Shown here: piece after piece, positions 23,096 through 34,000 of the stretch | Numbering within the stretch: the first letter of the stretch is position 1 | How the letters are laid out: every line of letters starts with the position of its first letter | From: Muscardinus avellanarius | Taxonomy: Eukaryota > Chordata > Mammalia > Rodentia > Gliridae | Assembly (NCBI GenBank): GCA_963383645.1 | Contig: OY726567.1 | Coordinates: forward strand, 64,139,234-64,203,233 | DNA length: 64,000 nucleotides | Reading direction: 5' to 3' | Translations under genes and position numbers: made by a program | Notes under the pieces: generated by a model | Seen by the model: only the letters and a program-made list of their open reading frames with translations | Told to the model about the DNA's origin: nothing | Database searches by the model: none

Positions 23096-23689
23096 TTTTG
23101 CAAAGATATGGAATTTGTCTTTGAATTGACATGCTCCTGCTTAAGTTTTCACATTGCTGAAATTATAGGTATTAACCACAGTGCTTGGTAATAGGTATAT
23201 TTTAAAATAAAAAACATATATATTGCATATATGAGTGTATAAGAAATGGTGATACACTCCTTAATTTGGGAAGTTAAGACACAGTGATCACAATTTGAGG
23301 ATAGTCTCAGCAATTAAGTGAGGTCCTCTGCAAATAAGTGAGATTGTATTTCAAAATAAAAAAATAGAACAAGGTGACAGTGGTGGACAGGAGAGATACA
23401 AAGCCTGGGAACTCTGGAAGATTATCAATCTAAAGGAATTTTTTCTATTTTTATAAGGTAAAAAACAAAATCAGAAAAATGTGTAATTACTGAACATGCC
23501 AAGCTAACAGTCTCTGAGTTTTAGAAATGGCTCCTTTCAGTAAACAGAAAAATCAATGGCAAAGAGGCGGGATGCAAGAATTATCATCTAAGGAGCCCCT
23601 TGGCTGATACATGTATCTCTCCCAATTAAAAACTTGAGGACACTGGCTACTTCAATCAAAGTTAGTCACTGCCCTCCCCTGCTCTCCAT

Positions 23690-23830
23690 TCCCTTCAAAT
23701 TGAGCGACAATGGGAGCAGGTGAAGACAGTTTGCTATGACTTTAAAGGAAGATTCTCCAGATGAAGGTGTGATTTATCACAGTAATTGACCTCTGAAGGA
23801 AAAGCAAAGGAGGAGATGGCTGCTTCTGAG
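23690..23830 (+). CDS. KRAB-ZNF gene, exon 1 (copy B)
   Basis: The coding part is ATGGCTGCTTCTGAG at 23816-23830 (M-A-A-S-E), followed by GTGAGTGC. The 5' limit of the exon is a guess, because conservation with copies A and C runs upstream for more than 100 bases. The exon ends in phase 0, which fits the KRAB-A exon at 28439. KRAB zinc-finger proteins are nuclear repressors that silence transposons and genes by recruiting TRIM28 (KAP1). The promoter should lie just upstream; no TATA box is obvious. Confidence 0.7.
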
Positions 23831-23962
23831 GTGAGTGCATTCAGAACCAGAGCGGTATGTGCATTCCTTAGGAATGTTATTGTTTAGACTTTGAAAACAT
23901 TTACTCTTGTACTTCTACTTCTGATGTTTGTGTCTAGTGATTCTGTTTCCCATGACTTCTGT

Positions 23963-23963
23963 T

Positions 23964-24012
<49 letters not shown>
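23963..24012 (+). repeat. (CTTT)n microsatellite
   Basis: About 12 uninterrupted TTTC units directly before a minus-strand SINE, probably its expanded A-rich tail. Confidence 0.93.
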
Positions 24013-24292
24013 AGTACTGGGGATGGATGCCAGGGTCATTCTACCTCCGAGGGACAGCTCCAGCCCTATATTTTTTATTTTTTCTATTTTTTGAGGGTCT
24101 GGGGGTGGAACCCAGGGGCATCCAACCCCTGAGCTACACCCCTGCCCGATTTTTCATTCTTAATTTGAAACAGGGTCTCACTGAGTTGCAGAGGGTCTCG
24201 CTTAGTAACTGGGGCTGTCTTGGAACTGCAATCCTCTTGTCTCAGCCTCCTAAATGCTGGGATTACAAGCGTACGCGGCCATGCCTGGCTTG
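24013..24292 (-). mobile_element. Two-unit SINE, minus strand
   Basis: Two ID-like starts (CAGTACTGGGGATGGATG and GGGGGTGGAACCCAGGGG) precede one B1 part ending GCGGCCATGCCTGGCTT. The equivalent is in copy C at 57970-58290. Confidence 0.78.
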
Positions 24293-24439
24293 TTTTCCTT
24301 TAGTTATAATGTCTTTCAAGGTGAACGCTAAAAATATTTCTACATTTCCTAGCAGAATCTATTCTCAAACATGTACTCTATACCTGCGATTCCTCATGAC
24401 AAATTCAAACATAATTTTTTTTCTCATTTTTTTCTCTGT

Positions 24440-24660
24440 GTGTAATAGTCTGAATTAATCCCAGGGGCATTCTATTTTCAATCTCTACAACCAAGCCCCT
24501 TAGTTTTTTATTTTTTTTAAACTCACTAGGTTGATGGAAGTGTTGGATAATACTGAGGTTGATCTGAAATCTGAAATCTTTATGTCTCTACCTCCAGAGT
24601 ACTGAGATTACAGGGATTCGTTATTATACACTAAGCATGACTTCTTGAACTCTGCCATGA
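24440..24660 (-). mobile_element. Old SINE, minus strand
   Basis: Worn ID and B1 parts (CCCAGGGGCATTCTATTTTC ... GTACTGAGATTACAGGG). Shared by copies A and C. Confidence 0.6.
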
Positions 24661-25400
24661 GAAGTGTTCCTGTTGTGACATTTGAACATGTTGATATCCA
24701 GTTGCTGTGTTTGATCTCAGGTTCATTTATAACTTTGTAGAAGAGAATATGTAGGTTCTAGGGGACGCTCCATTTTCATTTTGTAGTTGAGTTTAGGAAA
24801 ATACACCTTGATAATTATTTTCATTTATTTTATTTTTCCACCTAAAATTATAGCGGTGATATTGGGGCCTGTTTGTTTATCAATACCTGGTATCAATTTG
24901 CCTAATGAGAGTTGATGATAATTTTATTTCACTTGGTTGATGTTCTCTACAAAGTTTCATCACTACAAAATCATTATATTTACCTTGCCATATGTGTGCT
25001 TTTGGGGGATTTATTGATGTCAAGAAGCTATCACATTTTGTACAGAAATCCATATTTGCTTACCCTTATTTTCCTACTTCAGCCTTTCTCTGATGAAGAA
25101 AAGCTCTCACTTATGTTTTCTGGATTTATCTGTCTTATGTACCAGACTGTCAAAGACTCCTGTGTTGTAGAGTTTTTCATTCTATCTCACACTCAGGTCC
25201 CAGACAAGTTATTCTTTATTACTTAATTGTATATTCCAAAAATGCAGTTAAGAGTCATATAATTGTTTTATCTTGTGACTTAAAACTGTAATATGCAATA
25301 TTTCATATATAAAAAATTTTTAAATAAAAAACAACATGATCAAATAATATAACTCTTATTTACAAATATGTCATTATGTATGGGTCAGTGGTGTGCTTAT

Positions 25401-25631
25401 AAAACAAAAGAAGGAGCCGGTCCGTGGTGGCATGCGCTTGTAATCCCAGTATTTGTGAGGCTGAGATTGGAGGCTTGCGGTTCGTGGACAGCCTCAGCTA
25501 CTTAGGCTCTCTGCAACTCAGTGAGACCCGGTTTCAAAATAAAGAATAAAAAATAGGGAAGAGGGTATAGCTCGGAGGTTGAATGCCCCTGGGTTCCATT
25601 CACAAACCCACAAAATAAGTAAGTAAGTAAG

Positions 25632-25666
<35 letters not shown>

Positions 25667-25680
25667 AGCAAAAGAAAGTA
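25401..25680 (+). mobile_element. SINE specific to copy B
   Basis: SINE body about 25415-25665 with an AAGT/AAAT tandem tail (25612-25667). It is flanked by AAAACAAAAGAAGG and AAGCAAAAGAAAG. Copies A (near 3870) and C (near 59450) have the uninterrupted site. Confidence 0.85.
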
Positions 25681-26790
25681 AAGGTATATATCTTAGTCAT
25701 TTAAGTTGTGTCTAACATTCACAAAGCCATGGTTTTGATTCCCATGAACACATATGAAATAGGCAAAATAAACCTCTTATATTTTAATGAATTAACAATA
25801 TATTTTTATTCCATTTATAAAAATATTTCTCACCCGTCATTTGACAGCACACTGAATTATCATTTATGTGCACCTATATTTACAATACAAACGATACTGG
25901 ATGAAAAGTTTGTTTCTGCCTTCCCTTTTTCTTTAATCTCTTCAGTAGAGAAATGAGCTCAGAAAGTTCTGCTAGTGTTTTCTCTGCATGTTGGCCTGCA
26001 TATTTCTTTTAAATAAATCTTGATCAGATATATATGACAATACAGGCTACTGCATTACTATATATTTTGCACAATATTATTGATAAAAGCTACATATCCT
26101 CTGAAATGCTATACTTTATTAATTAATATATTTTTGTTGTCAATTTAACAATTTATTTTTTTATTGAAAGTAAATGTTATACATTTAATCTGTATTTGGT
26201 GCCCTCTCCCCCTCTTCATTTCCCTTCCCCCCTCCCGAAAACTAAGAGAGGAAGGAGGCTGAACTTGATTGATGAGCGGCTATTTCTAAATAGATGTAAA
26301 AGTACGATTAATATTTTTAAAAGGACCAAGTGATATTTGTCTTATAGTAAATATTACTACTGCAAATATTATTCTTTTTAGACTATCTTTGCTACATTGT
26401 AATTTTACATCATAGTAAGATTCAAGTAATACAAACATAAGCAGTCATTACCTGCTGTATTTTTTCCAATTTTCCTCCCAACTTCTGCCTCCTACCTGTA
26501 CCAATATGTTACTGATACTGGTAATGATTGATAGCTTCATATATGGACGCACTATTATTTAAACAACTTTCTTTCTCAATAATCCTTCTCCCCTCTACAT
26601 CTCCCTTTCTACTTTCCTTCCATGACTCTACTGGTTTCTATTCTCATTTGTCTGAGGTCTATATTGTTCCTGGTATTGTTCCATTCCACAGATAAGAGAC
26701 TACTTGTCACCCTTCACTTTCTGAAACTGACTGATCTCTCTTAAAATGGTATTTTCTATTTGTTTCCCTTTTCCAGAAAATAAATTTTTG

Positions 26791-27022
26791 TTCAAATTAT
26801 TATTTTTTTTGGTGGTACTAGGGGTGGAACCTATGGGCTTTTTACCTCTGGGCCATACACTCTGATCTATTTTGTATTTTATTTGAAAATAGGGTCTCAC
26901 TAAGTTGCTGAGAGCCTCACTAAGTTGCTGAGGCTGTCTTCCAACCTGTGTGATCCTCCTGTTTCAGCCTCCCAAGCGCAGGAATTACAAGCATGCACCA
27001 CCATGCCTGGCTCAAATTCTTG
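26791..27022 (-). mobile_element. SINE specific to copy B, minus strand
   Basis: Begins in a T-rich tract and GGTGGTACTAGGGGTGG, ends CACCATGCCTGG. Flanked by TCAAATT on both sides (26793 and about 27014). The site is empty in copy C (near 60822), and the same site in copy A carries L1 element 0. Confidence 0.82.
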
Positions 27023-27439
27023 ACTGAGCAAATATCCATTGTGTGTTTAATCCAAATTTATAAATTCTTGGTATTCTCACATTTTTCTTCTATTTTGGAT
27101 CTTGAAAGTGAACCCAGGACATCATGCATGCTAGGTTAGACCTCTACCACTTAGCTAAATTCTCAGATCATGCATTTTTATTAGTAAGCTATAAACCATA
27201 AATTGTATCAAAAATTTTCAAGGTAAAGTCCTACATAAATTCTTACTTCAATGGTCTACCTTATTCCTCTTCAAAACAGAAATCACCTGACCTGTAGCAC
27301 TGGAATCACAAGCAATGTTAGAAATGCAAAAACAAAGGCTCAACCACAAATATACTAAAATCAAGACTTATATTCTAACAGCATGTGTAGTTATTTCTGC
27401 ATTAATCGAAATTTAAGACGTACATTTCTATCTGGGCCA

Positions 27440-27620
27440 TTTGTGCATCCTATTAGTTCCTGTATGTGGGAGGCTGAGACAGAAAGATCATAGGTTCTTG
27501 CCTAGCCTCAGCAGTTCAGTAAGGCTCTGTGCAACTTATGAGACCCTGTTTCAAACTAACAACAAAAATAAAAAGCATAAAAATGAGAGTGAAGCTCATA
27601 GATAAAATGGCCTAGGTTAA
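27440..27620 (+). mobile_element. Old SINE
   Basis: Worn SINE (GTGGGAGGCTGAGACAGAAAG ... GAGACCCTGTTTCAAACTAA), shared with copy C at 61245-61430. Confidence 0.65.
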
Positions 27621-28054
27621 AAAATATTTGAGAAGTACAGTTATAACTCATCAAGACTCTCTAATCTGAAAAATAAATACAATAGATCTTGTGTTATAAA
27701 ACATAACTCATAAATGTTATATCTATATTGCTATTTCAGTTTAATGTTTCCTAAGAGCATGTTATTAAAACTAGTTTTTGAGGATTGGATGTCATCTTGT
27801 TTTACTTGTGTTAAAATATATTAAAGATTATTATGACCTGATGCTGTCTATTTAAATAATAAATATCTCTCTTTGTATTTATAAATATTCATCAATTTGG
27901 AAATTATGATTAAACTAGGCACAGTGGCATATGGTTTAATTCTATTTGTGAGGTTTCAGACAGGAGAAAATTGGAGACCAATCTCAGCAGATTAGCAACA
28001 CCTTCAACAACCTTGTGTGTTTTTCAAAGGAGTACAAAGAGGAATAGAGGAACT

Positions 28055-28300
28055 CAAAAATTTACTATGCAAATGATATGAAACTATACATATAAAACCC
28101 AAGAAACTCAATCAAAAGGCTTAGAGAATTTATCAACAAATTCATCAAAGAGTCTGGATACAAAATAAATCTTAAAAAATAGGAAGGTTTTCTGCATACC
28201 AACCATAAATCCACTAAATAAAATTTAGAAAACACTTCCACTCAGGATTTCCCACAAAAATAAAATACTTAGGAATAAACTTGTTAAAAAATGAAATAGT
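28055..28300 (+). mobile_element. L1 ORF2 fragment
   Basis: Short piece of the RT region. The FADD-equivalent is degraded (ACTATGCAAATGATATGA), followed by AACTCAATCAAAAGGCTTAG and CATAAATCCACT. It lies in the intron upstream of the KRAB-A exon. Confidence 0.8.
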
Positions 28301-28324
28301 ACTTCAGATATATCTCAGAGCTAG

Positions 28325-28654
<330 letters not shown>

Positions 28655-28696
28655 TAAATTTGATTCAAATTCTCAATTTCAAAACTTGGGCTATAC

Positions 28697-28905
28697 TGGG
28701 CGTGGTGGCGCAGGCTTGTAATTCCCGCGCTTGGGAGGCGGAGACAGGAGGATCATGCAGATTCGAAGCCAACCACGCTGGCTTAAGAGACCCTGTTTCC
28801 AAATAAAAATATAAAAAATAGGTCTGGGTGTGTAGCCCAGTGGTAGAAGGGTTTCCAGAAACCCCAGTACCACCACCAAAAAAAACAAAACAACAACAAC
28901 AAAAA
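28697..28905 (+). mobile_element. B1-dID SINE, young
   Basis: Near-consensus SINE (CTGGGCGTGGTGGCGC) with an AAC-rich tail. Confidence 0.88.
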
Positions 28906-28964
28906 ACTTGGGCTACTTTGGCATATGAACATTTTTCTTGATATTCTACTGTCTTTTGTTATTT

Positions 28965-29170
28965 TGTGGTCCTGGGGATGGAAACCAGAGACTTTTCATT
29001 TTAGGTGTACACTCCCAGACCTATTTTTTATATACTTTATTTAGAAACAGGGTCTCACTAAGTTGCTGAGAGTCTCACTAAGTAGTGGAGGCTGGCTTTG
29101 AACCTGTGAAATTTTCCTGTCTCAGCCTTCCAAGTACTGGGATTACAAGCATATGCAACCACGCTATGCT
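28965..29170 (-). mobile_element. SINE, minus strand
   Basis: GGTCCTGGGGATGGAAACC to AGCATATGCAACCACGC. Confidence 0.78.
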
Positions 29171-29279
29171 ACTATCTTCAGATGTAGCCATATTTTGGGA
29201 GAAGAGGTATGTTTGTTTCAATCTAGTAGTATTTTTAGAAATTTCATAGCAAAAAACATTTTAACCAACCTCTTTTTCT

Positions 29280-29485
29280 TGCGGTACTGGGGATGGAACC
29301 CAGGGTCATTCTATCTCTGAGCTACAACCCAACTGTTTTTTTTTTTTTTTTATTCTTTATATAGAAACATGGTGTCACTGAGTTGCAGAAGGCCTAAGTA
29401 GTTGAGGCTGGCCGTGAAACGTGATCTTCCTGTCTCAGCCTCCCAAATGCTGAGATTACAAGTGTGTGCCACCACACCCGGCTTA
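29280..29485 (-). mobile_element. SINE, minus strand
   Basis: GCGGTACTGGGGATGGAACC to GCCACCACACCCGGCTT, with an internal poly(T) of about 16 bases. Confidence 0.85.
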
Positions 29486-29675
29486 TATTTGTTCTTCTTC
29501 AAGAACAAATAATACCTTCCAGTTTTGATTCATTTGTAAATTAAATACATCTATGATCTAAAAATGAAATATTTTTCTAAGTTCTCTAAAAATCTCTCAC
29601 AACGTAATATTTAGAGAAATATTTTTTAGGTTCCTTATTTTTCTTCAATATTGTGGACTGGGCACAGTAGTCAGT

Positions 29676-29706
<31 letters not shown>

Positions 29707-29757
29707 TATATTCTAATAATCTCCAGCAAAATTCATGTGACTTTTCCTACTACACAG

Positions 29758-29853
29758 GTCTTACCTGTGCTAAACCAAAGCTGGTCTCCTACCTGGAGCA
29801 AAGGAAAGAGCCCTGGAAAGTAAAGGGAGAGGAGACAGAAGCCACACACCCAG
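29758..29853 (+). CDS. KRAB-ZNF gene, KRAB-B exon
   Basis: 96 bases, the common KRAB-B length, between TACACAG and GTAGGT. It continues the frame of the A box (one base carried over) and reads GLTCAKPKLVSYLEQRKEP, then WKVKGEETEATHP. The LEQRKEPW core is the KRAB-B signature, which strengthens repression by the A box. It ends one base into a codon, which matches the next exon at 38159. No lesion is seen. Confidence 0.92.
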
Positions 29854-30203
29854 GTAGGTAGAACTTAATGAGCAGAGAACCCCAGTGAGAGGGACAAAAT
29901 CAAGATAAAAGCCATCAGTGAAATTGTGCTTTCATTCCTTGGGAATGAGAAATGTAGTTTTTATTAACATCCTATCACAGAGGGACATTGTCTTCCATCT
30001 GATTGTCTTTCTCTTAAATATTTTAGGACATCTCCTTTTTCCTCTGTGACTTCTCAGCATATTCTCAGCGAGAGCTAACGTTTGGGCATTCAGCTGCAAG
30101 GGCTTGCAAGATCTCAAGTTTCTTCTTTTGCATTTAGGGACAGGAGAAAATCTGCACATAATTCAAGAGGCTTCTACATGAAAAAATGAAGCATATTATG
30201 ACC

Positions 30204-30454
30204 AAATAAAGAAGTTTCTCGCCGGGCGTGGTGGCGCACGCTTGTAATCCCCGCGCTTGGGAGGCGGAGACAGGAGGATCGCGCTGGTTCGAAGCCAGCC
30301 TCGCTGGCTTAAGAGACTCTGTTTCCACATAAAAATGTTAAAAAAAAAATAGGTCTGGGAGTGTAGCCCGTGGGAGTGTATCCCGGAGGTAGAAGGGCTT
30401 CCAGGAACCCCAGTACCACCAAAAATAAAATAAAATAAAATAAAGAAGTTTCTC
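30204..30454 (+). mobile_element. B1-dID SINE with 17-bp target duplication
   Basis: Body 30221-30437, flanked by AAATAAAGAAGTTTCTC at 30204-30220 and 30438-30454, a perfect match. Very close to consensus, so young. The ID part contains a short internal duplication (GGGAGTGTAGCCCGTGGGAG). Confidence 0.95.
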
Positions 30455-30610
30455 TAGTACCATATAAATAACGATACTTAGATGGGGCCATCTCTGATCC
30501 CAGTACTTGAAAGGGAGGGACAGGATATAGAAATCCTGGTTGTTATTTGATTTCTTTCAATGCTTGCAATACAAAATATGAAAGTTTGGATTGAGAATCT
30601 TGACTGATTT

Positions 30611-30873
30611 TAATAGGTTTATTTTTTTATTTTATTTTTTATTATTATTTTTTTTTTGGTGGTACTGGGGTTCCTGGAAGCCCTTCTACCTCTCAGCTAC
30701 ACTCCCAGACCTATTTTTACATTTTTATTTGGAAACAGGGTCTAAGCCAGCATGCGCGGCTGCTTTCGAACCTGCGCGGCTGCTTTCGAACCTGCGCTAT
30801 CCTCCTGTCTCTGCCTCCCAAGCTCGGGGATTACAAGCGTGCGCCACCACGCCCGGCTAATAGGTTTATTTTT
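30611..30873 (-). mobile_element. B1-dID SINE, minus strand, with target duplication
   Basis: Flanked by TAATAGGTTTATTTTT at 30611-30626 and 30858-30873. It contains a tandem duplication of GCGCGGCTGCTTTCGAACCT. Confidence 0.92.
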
Positions 30874-31004
30874 CTGTGTGACCTGGCCTTTTCTTGTGAT
30901 GCCTTTTGTTTATTTAATTGTATATTCATTTGTTTATTTACTTGTGGGTCTGTGGATTGAAACCCAAACATTCTACCTCTTTCTTACTTTCCTTACTCTC
31001 TTAC

Positions 31005-34000
31005 ATTCCTTAATTTGTGTGACTGACTAATATCACTTAGCATAATGTCCTCAAGATTCATCTATTTCCCTGTAAATGCTGCAATTGTGTTTTTTTTAAT
31101 GGCCGAGCAAAATTCCATTGTGTACATATTCCATAGTTTTTAATCCATTCATCTTTTGATGGACATCTTGGCTGGTTTCATATTTTGGCTATGGTGAATT
31201 GTGCAGCTCTGAACATAGATACACATGCATTAGTTTGATAGTTTGGTTTCCTTCCTTTTGGGTAGATACCCAGAAGTGGTATTGCTGAATTGAATGGTAG
31301 ATTTATTCCCATTCTTTTGAGGATTCTCCATACTGTTTTCTAAAGTGATTGTACTAATTTGCACTCCCACCAACAATGTTTCTCCACATCCTCACCAGCA
31401 TTTGTTGTTGTTTGTGTTTTGAAGGGTTGCCATTCTATTTGGGGTAAGGGGAAATCTCAGGGTAGTTTTGATTTGCATCTCTCTGATTGCCAATGATGTT
31501 GAGCATTTTTTCTTGCTTTTATTGGCCATTTGAATTTCTTCTTTCGAGAAGTGTCTATTTAATTTCCTTGCCCATTTTTGATTAGATGATTTTTTTAATG
31601 TTGAGTTTCTTGGGTTCTCTGTATATTCTAGATATTAGTCCTCTATCGGAGGAGTAGGTGGTGAAAATCTTCTGCCACTCAGTTGGCTCTTGACTGAGGT
31701 TCTTGACAATTTCCATTGCTGTACAGAAGCTCTTCAGTTTCATGCAATCCCAAGTACTAATTGGCCTTTTAGTTTGTTGTGTCTTTGGGGTCTGGTTAAG
31801 AAATTTTTTTATCTGTGCCTATGTGTTGCAGTGTTGGACCTATTCCCTTTTCAGGGAGCCTCAAGGTCTCTGGTCTAATTTCAGAGTCTTAGATCAATCT
31901 TGAATTGACTCTTGTACAGGGTGATAAAGTGGGATTAATTTCCATTTTTCTGCATATGGATAACCAGTTTTGCCAACACCATTTGTTGAACAAGCTATCT
32001 TTTTTCCAGTGTATGTTTTTGGACCCTTTGTCAAAAATCAATTGGCTGTAAGTGTTTGGACTTGTTTCTGGGTTTCTAGTCGATTCCATTGGTCTATGTA
32101 TCTGTTTGTTTTTTTGTTTGTTTGTTTGTTTGTTTGTTTGCCAGTACCATGCTGTTTTTATTACAAAGTATTTGTAGTAGAGTTTAAAGTCAGGTATTGT
32201 GATTCCTCCTGCATAGTTTTTGTTGTTGAGAACTCCTTTGGCTATTCTGGGCTTTTTGTTGTTCCAAATGAATTTAAGGACTGATTTTTCTATGTCTGTG
32301 AGGAACAATCTTGGTAATTTAATGGGCATTGCATTAAATCTGTAGATCATTTTTGGAAGGATGGCCATTTTAATGATATTTATTCTGCCTCCCCATTAGC
32401 ATGGCAGATCTTTCCATCTTCCAAGATCTTCTTCGATTACTGTTTTCATGTTTTATAAATTTTTTATAGAGATCTTTTAACTCCTTGGTTAAGTTTATTT
32501 CTAAGTATTTCATTTATTTGTGGGAGATCCAGAGTGTAAGGGTTTCATGAATTTCTTTTTTTAATGGATTTATGGTTAGTGTACAGAAAAGCTGATTTTT
32601 TAAGATTAATTTTGTATCCAGGCACTTTGCTGAATTTGTTGATCAGTTCTATACATCTTTTGGTTGAGTTTGTTGGGTCTTCTAGGTATAGTATCATGCC
32701 ATGTGCAAATAGTGAAAGTTTGAATTCTTTTCCTATTTGTACTCCTCTGATTTCCTTTACTTGCCTTATTGCTCTGGCTAGGGTCTCAAGTACTATATTG
32801 AAGAGAACTGGTGATGATGGACATCCTTGTCTTATTCCTGTTTTTAGGGGGAATTCTTGAAGTTTTCCCCCATTTAATATAATGTTGTCTGTGGGCTTAT
32901 TGTAGATTGCCTTTATGATATCAAGATATGTTCCTTCTATTCCAATTCTCTGAAGTGCTTTTATCATAAATGGATGTTGGATTTTATCAAAGGCTTTTTC
33001 AGCGTCTATTGAAATGATCAACTGATTTTTGTCTTTGTTTCTGTTTATATAATGAATTACATGGATTGATTTTCATATGTTGAACCAGCTTTGCATTCCT
33101 GGTATGAACCCTACCTGGTCAAGATGTATGATTTTCTTTATGTGTTTTTGAAGGTGTGTTGCTAGTATTTTTGTTTAGCAATTTTGTATCCAAGTTCAGA
33201 AGAGATATAGGCCTGTGGTTTTTCTTCCTTGAACTGTCTTTATTTGGTTTGGGTATTAATGTGATGTTGGCTTCATAGAATGTATCTTGGAGAGTTCTGT
33301 TTTTTCTATTTCATGAAATAGGTTGAGGAGTATTGGCATTAGCTCTTCTATAAAGGTTTTATAGAATTCGCTTGGGAAACCATCTGGTCCTGGGCTTTTC
33401 TTTGATGGTAGGCTCTTTATTGCTGTTTCAATTCCTTTGACTGTTATTGAGTGGTTTAAGTGTTCTATATTTTCTTGACTCCTTTTAGGAAGGTTGTCTT
33501 TTTTAGAAAGTTGTCAATTTCCTCCAGAGTTTCCATTTTGTTGGAATATAGTTTTTTAATGTAGTTTCTGATAATCTTCTGGATTTTTATACTGTTAGTA
33601 GTAATATCTCCTATTTCATCTATTATCTTCATAATTTGAGTTGATTCTCTTTTTTAAGTTAGGTTGGCTAGTTGTTTGTCTTTCTTGTTAATTTCTTTGA
33701 GAAACACACTTTTGGTTTAGTTGATTTTCTGTAATTTTTTTATTCTCGACTTTGTTAATTTCTGCTCTGATTTTTAATAATTTCCTGTCTTCTACTGGCT
33801 TTGGGTTTAGACTGCTTCTGTTTTTCAAGGGCTTTGAGGTGTATCATTAGGTTATTTATTTGAAGATTTTCTGTTTTTCGTATGTGAGAACTCAGTACTA
33901 TAAATTTTCCTCTTAATACTCTCTTCAAAGTCTCCCTGATATTTTTATATGTTGTATCTTTATTTTTGTTTGTTTCTAGAAATTTCTGGATTTCACATCT

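Larger units (their letters stand above)
22190..27835 (+). repeat. Segmental duplication copy B (direct repeat of copy C)
   Basis: Matches 56848-61640 in the same orientation: CCTTAGTAAT...ATTAAAATTAGGATGAATAG at the left, first exon in the middle, and AAAACTAGTTTTTGAGG near 27768 against 61574 at the right. It also matches copy A in reverse. Sequence between listed elements is intronic or promoter-flanking and shows no further gene. Confidence 0.88.

Noticed and set aside
23891..24458. Frames with Phe/Ser/Leu runs such as SFFLSFFLSFF
   Set aside because: They are translation of the (CTTT)n microsatellite and a SINE. The frames at 59736-59997 are the same case.
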